A stretch of DNA of 33,884 nt. Source: Acidobacteriaceae bacterium. GTDB taxonomy: Bacteria > Acidobacteriota > Terriglobia > Terriglobales > Acidobacteriaceae. Position numbers and translations under genes: made by a program. The stretch lies in contig PMSQ01000083.1 in NCBI GenBank assembly GCA_003168355.1, forward strand, positions 1 through 33,884, in the 5' to 3' direction. Under the pieces are notes generated by a model that saw only the letters and a program-made list of their open reading frames with translations, was not told the DNA's origin and searched no databases. Numbering within the stretch: the stretch's first letter is position 1; every line of letters starts with the position of its first letter. This document shows, piece after piece, positions 25,824 to 33,181 of this stretch.

Positions 25824-26920
25824 TGCTGCCCCGCTGCTGCCGCGCTTTGCGGATTGCTCTCGCCCTTCATCTGCGCCGGTGAAACCAGCACTTCTGCCGT
25901 CATTCCCGGCACAAAGGCGCCCTTAGGATTATCCAGCCGCACTTTCAGAACGATGGTTTTGATATCCCGCTTCATCCGGCTCACATCGCGCTGCGTGGCG
26001 AAGTCACCTTCCACTCCCTTGAAAAAGACCTTGCCGCTGGTAATCGTTCCGCCCGGCATCCGGACGCGCAGCACATCGCCGTAGCCAATGTGGTCCGCAT
26101 AGGTCTCCGGAATCGCCGCCCGCGCCCAGGTGTCACTCAGATCGACGATGGTCACGATGGGCGCGCCAATGTTGACCACTTCTCCCTGACGGGCCGCACG
26201 CACCGAAACCGTACCGCTCACGGGCGCATAAACATTGGTATAGCCCAGGCGCACCGCGGCCTGATTCTTCTGCGCGATGGCATTCTTGAGATCGGCCTCA
26301 GTCGATTGCACGGTACTCTGCGCCGCATTGGCTTGCTGCGTGCGCGCGATCGCGGAGGTTAAGTCCGCATCCGCCGCTCTTACCAGGTCCTGCTGGGCCT
26401 GCACGACTGCCTGAGCCGCCTGCAGGTTGGTTTCGGCTTGCACACGGTCCTGATCCGAGGCTACGCCGGCCTTGGCCAATTCAATCGTGCGCCGGCTGTC
26501 GCTCGCGGTGCGGTCGAGAGCTGCCTTGGCCTGCAGCAGTTGCGCCTTGGCGGAAGAAAGCTTGGCCTGCGCGTTGGCCACATCGCTCGAAGTGGAACCC
26601 GATGTGGATCGTTCGGTGTGCTGCATCTCGGAAACTTTGTGTTCCACGCTGGTAATGTTCGCGGCGGCCGCGGCTTCCTGCGTCTGCAGTTCAGAAGGAT
26701 CGAGAACCGCGATCAGGTCTCCGGCCTTCACCGGCGTGCCTTCATCCACCAGCAGCCTTTGGATGCGGCCTTCCACCTGCGCGCTGACGATCACCTGGTT
26801 GGAGTCGACCGTGCCGATCAGCACCAGATCTTTCGAATGGTCGGTGGAGAATCCGTAGTAAATTGCGGCGATCACAAAGATGATGCCGATAAGAACGAAG
26901 AAGCGGTTGCGAGCACTCAT
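25820..26920 (-). CDS. HlyD/EmrA-type membrane fusion protein
   Basis: A 366-residue periplasmic adaptor. N-terminal anchor FFVLIGIIFVIAAIYYGFS (residues 7-25), lipoyl half VSAQVEGRIQRLLVDEGTPV, a long Ala/Gln-rich coiled coil (about 75-215), the second lipoyl half YTNVYAPVSGTVSVRAARQG, and a beta-barrel ending FVPGMTAEVLV. It links the inner-membrane ABC pump to an outer-membrane channel not encoded here. It overlaps tetR and the ATPase gene by 4 nt each. Confidence 0.95.
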   Translation of the reverse strand: MSARNRFFVLIGIIFVIAAIYYGFSTDHSKDLVLIGTVDSNQVIVSAQVEGRIQRLLVDEGTPVKAGDLIAVLDPSELQTQEAAAAANITSVEHKVSEMQHTERSTSGSTSSDVANAQAKLSSAKAQLLQAKAALDRTASDSRRTIELAKAGVASDQDRVQAETNLQAAQAVVQAQQDLVRAADADLTSAIARTQQANAAQSTVQSTEADLKNAIAQKNQAAVRLGYTNVYAPVSGTVSVRAARQGEVVNIGAPIVTIVDLSDTWARAAIPETYADHIGYGDVLRVRMPGGTITSGKVFFKGVEGDFATQRDVSRMKRDIKTIVLKVRLDNPKGAFVPGMTAEVLVSPAQMKGESNPQSAAAAGQQ

Positions 26921-27624
26921 GTACGCACTCCTGATTTGCGAACTGCCATCGCCGTACCGGCACGAGGCTGAAAAAGCGCCGCGGAAATAAAATCCAGAAC
27001 CGCGGCCCGCCGCTGGGCGATGCGCCGCGGCGATAGCGGGTTGAAGCGCACGATTCTCTGCATCACCGGTGCGCTGCTGAAGTAGAAAACGATCATCGAG
27101 ATCATCGAAGGAACGAAGTGCGCCGGATCCACTTTGCGGAATTCGCCCTCCGCGATTCCTTCGCGCAACAACGCTCCCACCCGTCGGTAGATCGGCTGAA
27201 AATAAGTCTTGATCAGCCGGTCGATGTGCACCGAGTTGCCTTCGCGGGCCCGCATCATCTCGCGCTGCATCAGCTTTGGGTAGATCTGGTTCGAGGCAAT
27301 GAAATCGAAATACTCACCCGCGTAGGCCATGATTTTCTCTCGCGGGGGCAAGTCGCTGTCGAGCACTCGGAAAACCTTGGCCTTCATGCCGGAAAACGCG
27401 TGATCGAGCACCGCACCGTAGAGCGTTTCCTTGTCCTTAAAGTAGTAATAAAGCAGGGCCTTGTTGACTCGCGCCTCGCGGGCAATGGCGTCGGTGCGGG
27501 CTCCGGCAATACCGAGTTCGGCAAACTCCTTGGCCGCCGCCTGCAGGATGGCGGCGCGGCTCTCCTCCGGCTGCCCGCGGGAACCCATGCGGGGATGATG
27601 GCGAGGACGAAAGAGTTGAACCAT
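26917..27624 (-). CDS. TetR family transcriptional regulator of the efflux operon
   Basis: A 235-residue repressor. The helix-turn-helix head is at about 22-68: AAILQAAAKEFAELGIAGAR, DAIAREARVNKALLYYYFKDKETLY. The ligand-binding domain is C-terminal (PKLMQREMMRAREG resembles the CecR/YbiH group). It is the first gene of tetR-hlyD-ATPase-permease, the same order of functions as E. coli cecR-ybhGFSR. The ATG at 27624 has no Shine-Dalgarno and lies only about 16 nt after the likely transcription start; an internal ATG at 27588 is the alternative. A near-perfect dyad directly upstream suggests autorepression. Confidence 0.93.
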   Translation of the reverse strand: MVQLFRPRHHPRMGSRGQPEESRAAILQAAAKEFAELGIAGARTDAIAREARVNKALLYYYFKDKETLYGAVLDHAFSGMKAKVFRVLDSDLPPREKIMAYAGEYFDFIASNQIYPKLMQREMMRAREGNSVHIDRLIKTYFQPIYRRVGALLREGIAEGEFRKVDPAHFVPSMISMIVFYFSSAPVMQRIVRFNPLSPRRIAQRRAAVLDFISAALFQPRAGTAMAVRKSGVRT

Positions 27625-27626
27625 GA

Positions 27627-27652
27627 CTAATTAACCAGTTAGTTAGATTATA
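27627..27652 (-). promoter_or_regulatory. TetR operator overlapping a -10 box
   Basis: A 20-nt dyad (27627-27646; core TAATTAAC-CA-GTTAGTTA, 7 of 8 arm positions paired plus an outer C/G) is adjacent to a perfect -10 TATAAT on the minus strand (27652-27647). Transcription would start inside the dyad, so bound repressor would block initiation. The -35 is weak (TTGCGC, 16-nt spacer). Confidence 0.75.
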
Positions 27653-27843
27653 CACGATGCCGGTCCTGGCGCAAGGCAGTTGGGTGACGAACTTTTACCA
27701 AATAACTACAATCTATGCTTCTCCCCTGCCGGCTTTGGAGATATACTCGGTTCGAATGCTGATCCTGCGCCGTGAAACTGGCCACGCAGGCAGGGGCACC
27801 CAGGATGTGGGGCTGACCTCGGACTGCCAGTCGGAGGATTTTT

Positions 27844-29463
27844 ATGCGCCTGGCCTCTTCGTCTCCCCGCAATCTATTCGCTGTCTCCTTCATATTGATC
27901 AGCGCAGCAGCTATCTGCAGCACAGGTTGCGGCGGCGGAGGCATGTCTGGCTCATCCACTCCGCGGTTTAGCGGCAACACCTCTGTCACCATGGTGTTAA
28001 GCAGCACGGGCAATGATCAGTTGTCCGAGTTCGATATCGGATTTCTGGGCATCACCCTGACCAGCCAATCGGGCAAGGCAGTCACGCTGCTGCCGACGTC
28101 TGCGCCGGGGTTCGGGCCTGGGGCCGAGTTCGTCGGGATGAATGGCACGGTCGAACCGTTGGTGACGGCCAGCATTCCTCAGGATGCCTACACCGCTGCG
28201 ACCGTGACTCTTAACGGCGCCCAGTTTGTTTGCATCGATCTTGTTTCGTCGGACGGGCAAGGGGATTTGGATACCAGTACATTTAACAATCTCGGGATGC
28301 CCGCGTCCGCGGTTACTGTAAATCTGCCGTCGCCGATCACGGTTACGGGGACGAGCATGGGCCTTTCGCTCGACCTGCTGGTCTCGCAGTCGGCGACCTA
28401 CTCCGCCTGCTATACGCCCAACAGCTTCTCGACGTTTTCGATAACGCCGACCTTCAATTTGGCTCCGCTTACCTTGTCTTCTTCGCCAACGAATGCCGCG
28501 AACGGTAAGGTGACGGGACTCGATGGACAGGTCACCGCGGTCGGGACAACCGGCAACAGCTTCACACTATCGCTACCCGATGCCGAGGGGGCAAGGTCAA
28601 TTTCCGTTAGTGCTAACAGCGACACCGTGTATCAGGGCATTGGAAACTTTTCCGCAGTAGCAGTCGGCACGTTTGTCGATATGGACGGGGCGATCCAATC
28701 GGACGGCTCTCTACTGGCAGCGCGCATTGCGATGGAAGACCCATTGGCCGCAGATGTGTTCAGCGGCCCCTTGATCGAGGTGACGCCCACGGTATCGATT
28801 GCCCTTATGCTGCCGCGGCAGCAGCAGGGCAAGGATTTTATCTGCTGTTATCAGGGCGGCTCCATTGAGGTCGACTTCGGCAGTGCTGCTTTTCAAATTT
28901 CCGCGCAGATGGCGAACCTCGGGAGCCTACCCTTTGTACCGAGCTTCAGTGCGTCGAATATGGTCCCGGGCCAGAACGTGTATTTCAGTGACAGCACGTA
29001 CTCGTGGAGTGTGCCCCGCCCTGTGGCGTCCACCATGACGCTGATGCCGCAGACCATCAACGGGACCGTCGCCGGGTCCTCGAGCAGCGGCAACTTTACC
29101 GACTACACGGTATCGCTTGCTCCTTACGACTTGTTTCCCATGCTGGCGGTGCAGCCGAACCAAACTACCGTTGAGAAAAACCCAAGCCAGGTCGAAGTCT
29201 ACATTGACAGTAACACGCAACTGCTCAACACGCAGCCACTCGCCGCGGGCAGCACATTGCGTTTCTATGGGTTGGTTTTTAACGACAACGGCACGCTGCG
29301 CATGGATTGTGCGCAGGTAAATGATGGAGTGGATTTTTCGGCACAGGCGTCCGCTTCGCAGCAGGCTCACATGGAAAAAGGCGCGGTGCAGCAGGTTCGT
29401 CGCGAGGGCTCCAGTTCACTGCAGCAAACCATCACCGTCACCGTGATTGCGCATCAGCCGTAG
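27844..29463 (+). CDS. Lipoprotein with DUF5666-like beta domains
   Basis: A 539-residue protein with a lipoprotein signal: basic start, hydrophobic core, lipobox STGC with C29, then a Gly-rich linker. The rest is Thr/Ser/Val-rich beta sequence with few charges. The segment about 215-300 (GKVTGLDGQVTAVGTTGNSF, GTFVDMDGAIQSDGSLLAAR) resembles the small OB-like DUF5666 repeats; a second such unit may lie at about 395-480. GGAGG lies 6 nt before the ATG. Anchored to a membrane, function unknown. It is divergent from tetR. Confidence 0.7.
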   Translation: MRLASSSPRNLFAVSFILISAAAICSTGCGGGGMSGSSTPRFSGNTSVTMVLSSTGNDQLSEFDIGFLGITLTSQSGKAVTLLPTSAPGFGPGAEFVGMNGTVEPLVTASIPQDAYTAATVTLNGAQFVCIDLVSSDGQGDLDTSTFNNLGMPASAVTVNLPSPITVTGTSMGLSLDLLVSQSATYSACYTPNSFSTFSITPTFNLAPLTLSSSPTNAANGKVTGLDGQVTAVGTTGNSFTLSLPDAEGARSISVSANSDTVYQGIGNFSAVAVGTFVDMDGAIQSDGSLLAARIAMEDPLAADVFSGPLIEVTPTVSIALMLPRQQQGKDFICCYQGGSIEVDFGSAAFQISAQMANLGSLPFVPSFSASNMVPGQNVYFSDSTYSWSVPRPVASTMTLMPQTINGTVAGSSSSGNFTDYTVSLAPYDLFPMLAVQPNQTTVEKNPSQVEVYIDSNTQLLNTQPLAAGSTLRFYGLVFNDNGTLRMDCAQVNDGVDFSAQASASQQAHMEKGAVQQVRREGSSSLQQTITVTVIAHQP

Positions 29464-29485
29464 ACAGTAGGCGAACTCGCGCGCT

Positions 29486-29767
29486 TTAGCCAGTCCCGCC
29501 CGCGATCGACGGCACCAGCAGCACTTCGTCTCCATCGCTAAAGACGTATCCCGGCCCGCCGAGGAAGCGGATATCTTCCTCATTCACGTAAATGTTGAGG
29601 AAGCGGCGCACTTGTCCAGCCTCATCGCGCAGGTGAGGCTTCAACTCCGGGAACTTCTCGTCAAGGGCGGAGAACAACTCTCCCAAATTCGTGGCCGCAC
29701 ACGCGACTGAGCTTACGCCCGCCGTGTGCCGCCGCAGAGCGGTGGGGATTTGTACCGTGATCGCCAT
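29486..29767 (-). CDS. CysO/MoaD/ThiS-like sulfur-carrier protein
   Basis: A 93-residue ubiquitin-fold protein. VTVQIPTALRRHT-like start, RFLNIYVNEEDIRFLGG and DGDEVLLVPSIAGG match the mycobacterial CysO pattern rather than MoaD. The di-Gly is not terminal: it is followed by Thr-Gly, so two residues would have to be removed before adenylation and thiocarboxylation. It lies 17 nt after the threonine-synthase-like gene, in one operon behind a SAM riboswitch. No E1-like activating enzyme or JAMM protease is in the window. Role in sulfur delivery is known for the family; delivery to the neighbouring PLP enzyme is inference. Confidence 0.88.
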   Translation of the reverse strand: MAITVQIPTALRRHTAGVSSVACAATNLGELFSALDEKFPELKPHLRDEAGQVRRFLNIYVNEEDIRFLGGPGYVFSDGDEVLLVPSIAGGTG

Positions 29768-29784
29768 CGTATGTCCCTCGCTTC

Positions 29785-31134
29785 TTACGCTCCCACCGTG
29801 GCCGCCGCTTCTTTCGCGACCTCGATGGTGTCCAGCGTTTCGTGCAGATACTTTTCGAACTCAGCCAGCTTGGGCGCGATCGGCCGCTCCGCTTCATAAA
29901 CGCCGGCGAGCACATCGGTCGTTTTCAAGCCGTTTCCCGTAATGCACAACACGGTCGTCTCTTCAGGCAGAATGCGGTCTTGGCGATAGAGCTTGCCCGC
30001 CGTGCCCACGGTCACGCCGCCGGCGGTTTCGGTGAAGATGCCTTCGGTTTCCGCCAGCAGACGGATCGAATCGATCACTTCAGGATCGCTCACGTCCTCG
30101 CTCCATCCGCCGCTCTGCTTGATGGTCTTGATGGCATAGTGACCGTCAGCGGGATTGCCGATGGCGAGCGAGCGCGCAATGGTGGCTGGCTTCTGCGGTT
30201 CGATCTCCGTGCTGCCGGTCTTCACCGCAGTCGAAATCGGAGAGCATCCGGTCGCCTGCGCTCCGAAGAATTTCACCGGCTTCTCCTCGACCAACCCGAG
30301 CTTGATCAGTTCGTCGAACGCCTTCTTGATCTTTACAATCAACGACCCGCCAGCCATGGGAACGACCACGTTGTCCGGCAGCCGCCAACCCAGTTGCTCG
30401 GTAATTTCGAAACCCACCGTCTTCGACCCTTCCGCGTAGTAGGGCCGTAGGTTCACGTTGACAAAGCCCCAGCGCCTCTCTTCGGCGATCTGCGAGCACA
30501 GGCGATTCACCTGGTCGTAGTTGCCCGCGATCCGCACCACGTTCGCACCGAACACTTGCGTGCCCAGAATCTTCGCAGGCTCGAGATCCGATGGAATGAA
30601 GATCCAGGCCTTGAGACCGAGGCGTGCCGCGTGCGCCGCCACGGCGTTAGCCAGGTTTCCAGTGGAAGAACATGCGACCGTGTCAAAACCGAAAGCCTGC
30701 GCCTGCGCCAAAGCCACAGCCACAACACGGTCTTTAAAACTCAGCGTAGGCAGGCAGACGGCATCATTCTTGAGGTAGAGATTCCGCGCAGCGGTTTTCG
30801 CGTCGCCTTCGGTACCGACCAGTTGCTCCGCCAGGCGCGGCGCCTGAATGAGCGGCGTGAACCCAACCGGCAGCCGCGGTTCAAACCCGGTCGGCAGCGG
30901 CAGCAATTCGGCATAGCGCCACATGTTCGGCGGCCGCTGCGCAATGCGCTCGCGGCTGAAGGTTCCCTGGGCAATCGAGGCCCGGATGGTGTCGTAATCG
31001 TAGGTGATTTCGAGAGGAGAGAAACACTCGTCGCAGATCGAGCGGGGCTGGTTTCCCCAGCGTCGGCCGCATTCCCGGCAGCGCAGTTCGTATGGAGCTT
31101 GACCGTATGGAGACTGACCGTCGTAATTCGACAT
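29785..31134 (-). CDS. thrC: Threonine synthase (or threonine-synthase-like PLP enzyme)
   Basis: A 449-residue fold-type II PLP enzyme. N-terminal zinc ribbon: C19, C22 (RCRECG) and C34, C37 (CDEC), as in the ThrC subgroup that carries such a ribbon. PLP lysine K134 in LPTLSFKDRVVAVAL; phosphate-binding SSTGNLANAVAAHA; VPMAGGSL; C-terminal CITGNGLKT. It converts O-phosphohomoserine to threonine in the textbook role. Context is odd: it is under a SAM riboswitch and followed by a CysO-like carrier, both signs of sulfur amino-acid metabolism. A perfect hairpin occupies the Shine-Dalgarno position before the ATG. Confidence 0.88.
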   Translation of the reverse strand: MSNYDGQSPYGQAPYELRCRECGRRWGNQPRSICDECFSPLEITYDYDTIRASIAQGTFSRERIAQRPPNMWRYAELLPLPTGFEPRLPVGFTPLIQAPRLAEQLVGTEGDAKTAARNLYLKNDAVCLPTLSFKDRVVAVALAQAQAFGFDTVACSSTGNLANAVAAHAARLGLKAWIFIPSDLEPAKILGTQVFGANVVRIAGNYDQVNRLCSQIAEERRWGFVNVNLRPYYAEGSKTVGFEITEQLGWRLPDNVVVPMAGGSLIVKIKKAFDELIKLGLVEEKPVKFFGAQATGCSPISTAVKTGSTEIEPQKPATIARSLAIGNPADGHYAIKTIKQSGGWSEDVSDPEVIDSIRLLAETEGIFTETAGGVTVGTAGKLYRQDRILPEETTVLCITGNGLKTTDVLAGVYEAERPIAPKLAEFEKYLHETLDTIEVAKEAAATVGA

Positions 31135-31137
31135 CGG

Positions 31138-31169
31138 GCTACTCGCTTTCTGATTCAGCAGCGAGTAGC
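31138..31169 (-). promoter_or_regulatory. Hairpin covering the thrC ribosome-binding region
   Basis: In the mRNA, GCTACTCGCT (31169-31160) pairs perfectly with AGCGAGTAGC (31147-31138), 10 bp, 12-nt loop, ending 3 nt before the ATG. No Shine-Dalgarno is visible outside it, so it may control initiation. Confidence 0.6.
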
Positions 31170-31208
31170 TGAGGACGAGCCGGGAAAAAGCGCCATAAAA
31201 CAGAACGG

Positions 31209-31238
31209 CCTCTTTTTCCAGGAAATAGGGAAAAGAGG
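31209..31238 (-). terminator. Candidate attenuator hairpin in the thrC leader
   Basis: In the mRNA, CCTCTTTTCC (31238-31229) pairs with GGAAAAAGAGG (31219-31209), 10 bp with one bulged A, followed by the T-rich stretch TTCTGTTTT after three bases. It lies 33 nt after the riboswitch aptamer and fits a transcription-termination expression platform. Confidence 0.5.
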
Positions 31239-31270
31239 TCGGAATGCAAATACAAATAAAGTTCGCATCC

Positions 31271-31388
31271 GAATCTCATGTTCCCCGTTTCCGGGCGGGA
31301 GTTGGCACCTGGCGGTCGAGATATATGATCCCAATCCGGTTGCCGTGGCGTCACAGGGCTCGTCCCTCAGCCACTCTGCATGAAATTC
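31271..31388 (-). promoter_or_regulatory. SAM-I-class riboswitch aptamer
   Basis: A 118-nt leader element. P1 is 10 bp: GAATTTCATG (31388-31379) with CATGAGATTC (31280-31271). After AGAG comes the P2/kink-turn block GTGGCTGAGGGA...GCCC...GCCAC, then GGCAACC (core 31368-31338); 3' of P3 is GGTGCCAACTCC (31309-31298), then P4 CCCG/CGGG. These are the conserved core strings of the S-box family. SAM-IV shares much of the core, so the subclass is tentative. It sits upstream of thrC-cysO and should lower expression when SAM is abundant. Confidence 0.87.
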
Positions 31389-31421
31389 CGGTCTGCCCCG
31401 AAGGGCAAACTTGTCTCCATG

Positions 31422-31451
31422 ATGCTACACGGGCGGGAGGGGTTTCGTCAA
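31422..31451 (-). promoter_or_regulatory. Promoter of the riboswitch-thrC operon
   Basis: On the minus strand: -35 TTGACG (31451-31446), 18-nt spacer, -10 TAGCAT (31427-31422). Transcription would start about 25 nt before the aptamer, giving a leader of about 280 nt. Confidence 0.5.
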
Positions 31452-31500
31452 CAGTAAGTTGTTTCACCCATACTCCGAGCGGCGGATGACTCCCGACCCT

Positions 31501-31546
31501 TTGTCATTCCGACGCGCGAGCGAAGCGAGACAGGAGGACTCTGCTT
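31501..31546 (+). repeat. 46-nt dispersed repeat, left copy
   Basis: TTGTCATTCCGACGCGCGAG onward to TCTGCTT. It is identical at 45 of 46 positions to the inverted copy at 33027-33072 (difference at 31539). The two copies bound the cassette holding the DUF5677-like gene. The ends also match the element inside dnaG. Confidence 0.85.
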
Positions 31547-31587
31547 TCAGCCCTCCCACGCCATCTTGATAGTAGGGGAATTGATAG

Positions 31588-31612
31588 GTGTACAAAAAGG
31601 TGGTAGTGTACA
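31588..31612 (+). promoter_or_regulatory. Direct GTGTACA boxes before the DUF5677-like gene
   Basis: Two identical 7-nt boxes, 31588-31594 and 31606-31612, 18 nt apart, just upstream of the start codon. A TTGATA (31581-31586) could be a -35. They look like a repressor or activator site; no regulator is identified. Confidence 0.35.
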
Positions 31613-31627
31613 GTAGGTGGTGAGATC

Positions 31628-32659
31628 GTGGACGACAGAATGAAATTCACCGTTGGAGGAACCGAGTTCGCCCTGAGCAAAGCCGACGTCGAACTCCGCC
31701 TGCACGACGTCGAGCCCGAGGTCATCAGGGAACTCTACGTCGAAGTAAATGGCGTCATGTTCCCGATCAAGCAAGCCTTTTCACACATCACTGGTATGCA
31801 GAGGGGCGGATTCACGTCGCACGATGCGATGCGCGTATTCCGCAAGCTTTCAATCAGCATCGGGCCGGATTCAGCAACTTTTAGTGAGCGGTTGTACACG
31901 GTTATCAAAAACCTGAACGAATTCGACAAGAAGGAGATTTACGGTGTCGTGTCCGGGCTTATAGCGCAGACAGACCGGGATCGTTGCTTCCGGGGAATTT
32001 ACCTACGAGCCAAGGCGAATGTAGAGAGCCTGCTTTCTTTGAGGTATCACAGGGATTTTCAGGCGATTGCGATGGTCACGCGGAGCTTGTTCGAGTTGGC
32101 GGTTGATATGAAGCTCATCGAGCAGATCCCGGACGCCGTGACCAAGATTGCTGCTTTCTCCGAAGTGGAGAAGCTACGCGCAGCAAGGATGATAGTCGCC
32201 TTCAAGACTGCTCACCCATCCGCGTCCGTGGATGCAACAGTCCCCGCTATGTTCATAAAAAACAACGCGGACACAATCGAAATGCAGCGCAATACCGTCT
32301 GGGGAGCGAAGGCGAAGGTGAGCCACTGGTCAGGGCTAAGCCTCAAGGAACGCGTCACGCTGGTGAAGGAGCCGTTTGAGGAGATGTATGCGAATAAGTA
32401 TCCGCAACTGAGCTGGTACACGCACGCCGCTGGACTAGCGGGGTTCGATCTGAAGACATCGTCATATGAAAAGTTGGCCACAACCCATCACTATCTCGCC
32501 GTTCAGTTATACAAGCTGCTTCTCCGCGCCATTATTGACGAGTACCAGTTTGTGAAGTGGGATAGCAAAATTTTCGACAAGATGAAGCTCGCGGAGCAAA
32601 TGCCGTTTATGGACACAGAGGATGAAGTCATGGCGCTGGAGCGGCAGTTGTTGGGCTAG
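31628..32659 (+). CDS. DUF5677-like protein of unknown function
   Basis: A 343-residue protein from a GTG start; an ATG at 31640 is the alternative. The N-terminal ~85 residues form a beta-rich segment (KFTVGGTEFALSKADVELRL, LYVEVNGVMFPIKQAF), like a small sensor or adaptor domain. The rest is helical: IYLRAKANVESLLSLRYHRD, FQAIAMVTRSLFELAVDMKL, KVSHWSGLSLKERV, and a C-terminal helix AVQLYKLLLRAIIDEYQFV. The helical half resembles DUF5677 (from memory, medium certainty), a family common in accessory and defence neighbourhoods. Its codon use is more AT-rich than that of the core operons, and it lies between inverted repeats, so horizontal origin is likely. Confidence 0.7.
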   Translation: MDDRMKFTVGGTEFALSKADVELRLHDVEPEVIRELYVEVNGVMFPIKQAFSHITGMQRGGFTSHDAMRVFRKLSISIGPDSATFSERLYTVIKNLNEFDKKEIYGVVSGLIAQTDRDRCFRGIYLRAKANVESLLSLRYHRDFQAIAMVTRSLFELAVDMKLIEQIPDAVTKIAAFSEVEKLRAARMIVAFKTAHPSASVDATVPAMFIKNNADTIEMQRNTVWGAKAKVSHWSGLSLKERVTLVKEPFEEMYANKYPQLSWYTHAAGLAGFDLKTSSYEKLATTHHYLAVQLYKLLLRAIIDEYQFVKWDSKIFDKMKLAEQMPFMDTEDEVMALERQLLG

Positions 32660-32848
32660 GGGCGACTTTTGAGGGAGACGATTACGGAGGTAACGCAGTT
32701 TCGGTAATGACCTCCGTCAGTTGCGGGTACATGACCCTTCGTGTAAGCCAGAGGTACCAACGGAACCGCCCTTTGGTTATCTATCTGCGTGTTACCACTT
32801 TTTGTCATAGTAGAAAGGTGGTGGCGATCCTGGGCTGGAGTAGGCCAA

Positions 32849-32986
32849 ATGAAGCGTTTTCTAGAGATTCTAACGAATGTTCGCATTGCGACAGGGGAGA
32901 TTGGGGGAACGGTGAGCCTTATCCTCCTGGTTTCGTATGGCATATACGAGGCGTGGCAGTCATTCATCGTGAAGCTGCTGAAGTAA
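32849..32986 (+). CDS. Small single-pass membrane protein
   Basis: A 45-residue protein, MKRFLEILTNVRIATGEIGG then a hydrophobic segment TVSLILLVSYGIYEAW and a basic end. The ATG at 32849 has GGAG 8 nt upstream, which decides the start over the longer in-frame ATG at 32789. It lies 190 nt after the DUF5677-like gene inside the repeat-bounded cassette. Function unknown; a short toxin-like or accessory membrane peptide are both possible. Confidence 0.5.
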   Translation: MKRFLEILTNVRIATGEIGGTVSLILLVSYGIYEAWQSFIVKLLK

Positions 32987-33026
32987 TGGACTCCTTGTTC
33001 GGGATGTGGCTATTCCTTCAGTCCTG

Positions 33027-33072
33027 AAGCAGATTCCTCCTGTCTCGCTTCGCTCGCGCGTCGGAATGACAA
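33027..33072 (-). repeat. 46-nt dispersed repeat, right (inverted) copy
   Basis: Reverse complement of the element at 31501-31546 with one mismatch. It lies between the small membrane protein gene and the CocE-like gene. Confidence 0.85.
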
Positions 33073-33181
33073 GGAGTTTGGGGTAGTCATTGGGTTTGAC
33101 TTTCGCGCGGTGGTGAACCCAACGACGTGACAGTTGTTCCAATCGCTCTGCATCGGTACACTCTTCATTCGCGAGGTGAGC

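Noticed and set aside
32707..33027. 106-codon plus-strand frame
   Set aside because: Overlaps the SD-preceded 45-residue membrane peptide in another frame and runs into the inverted repeat; sequence looks random.
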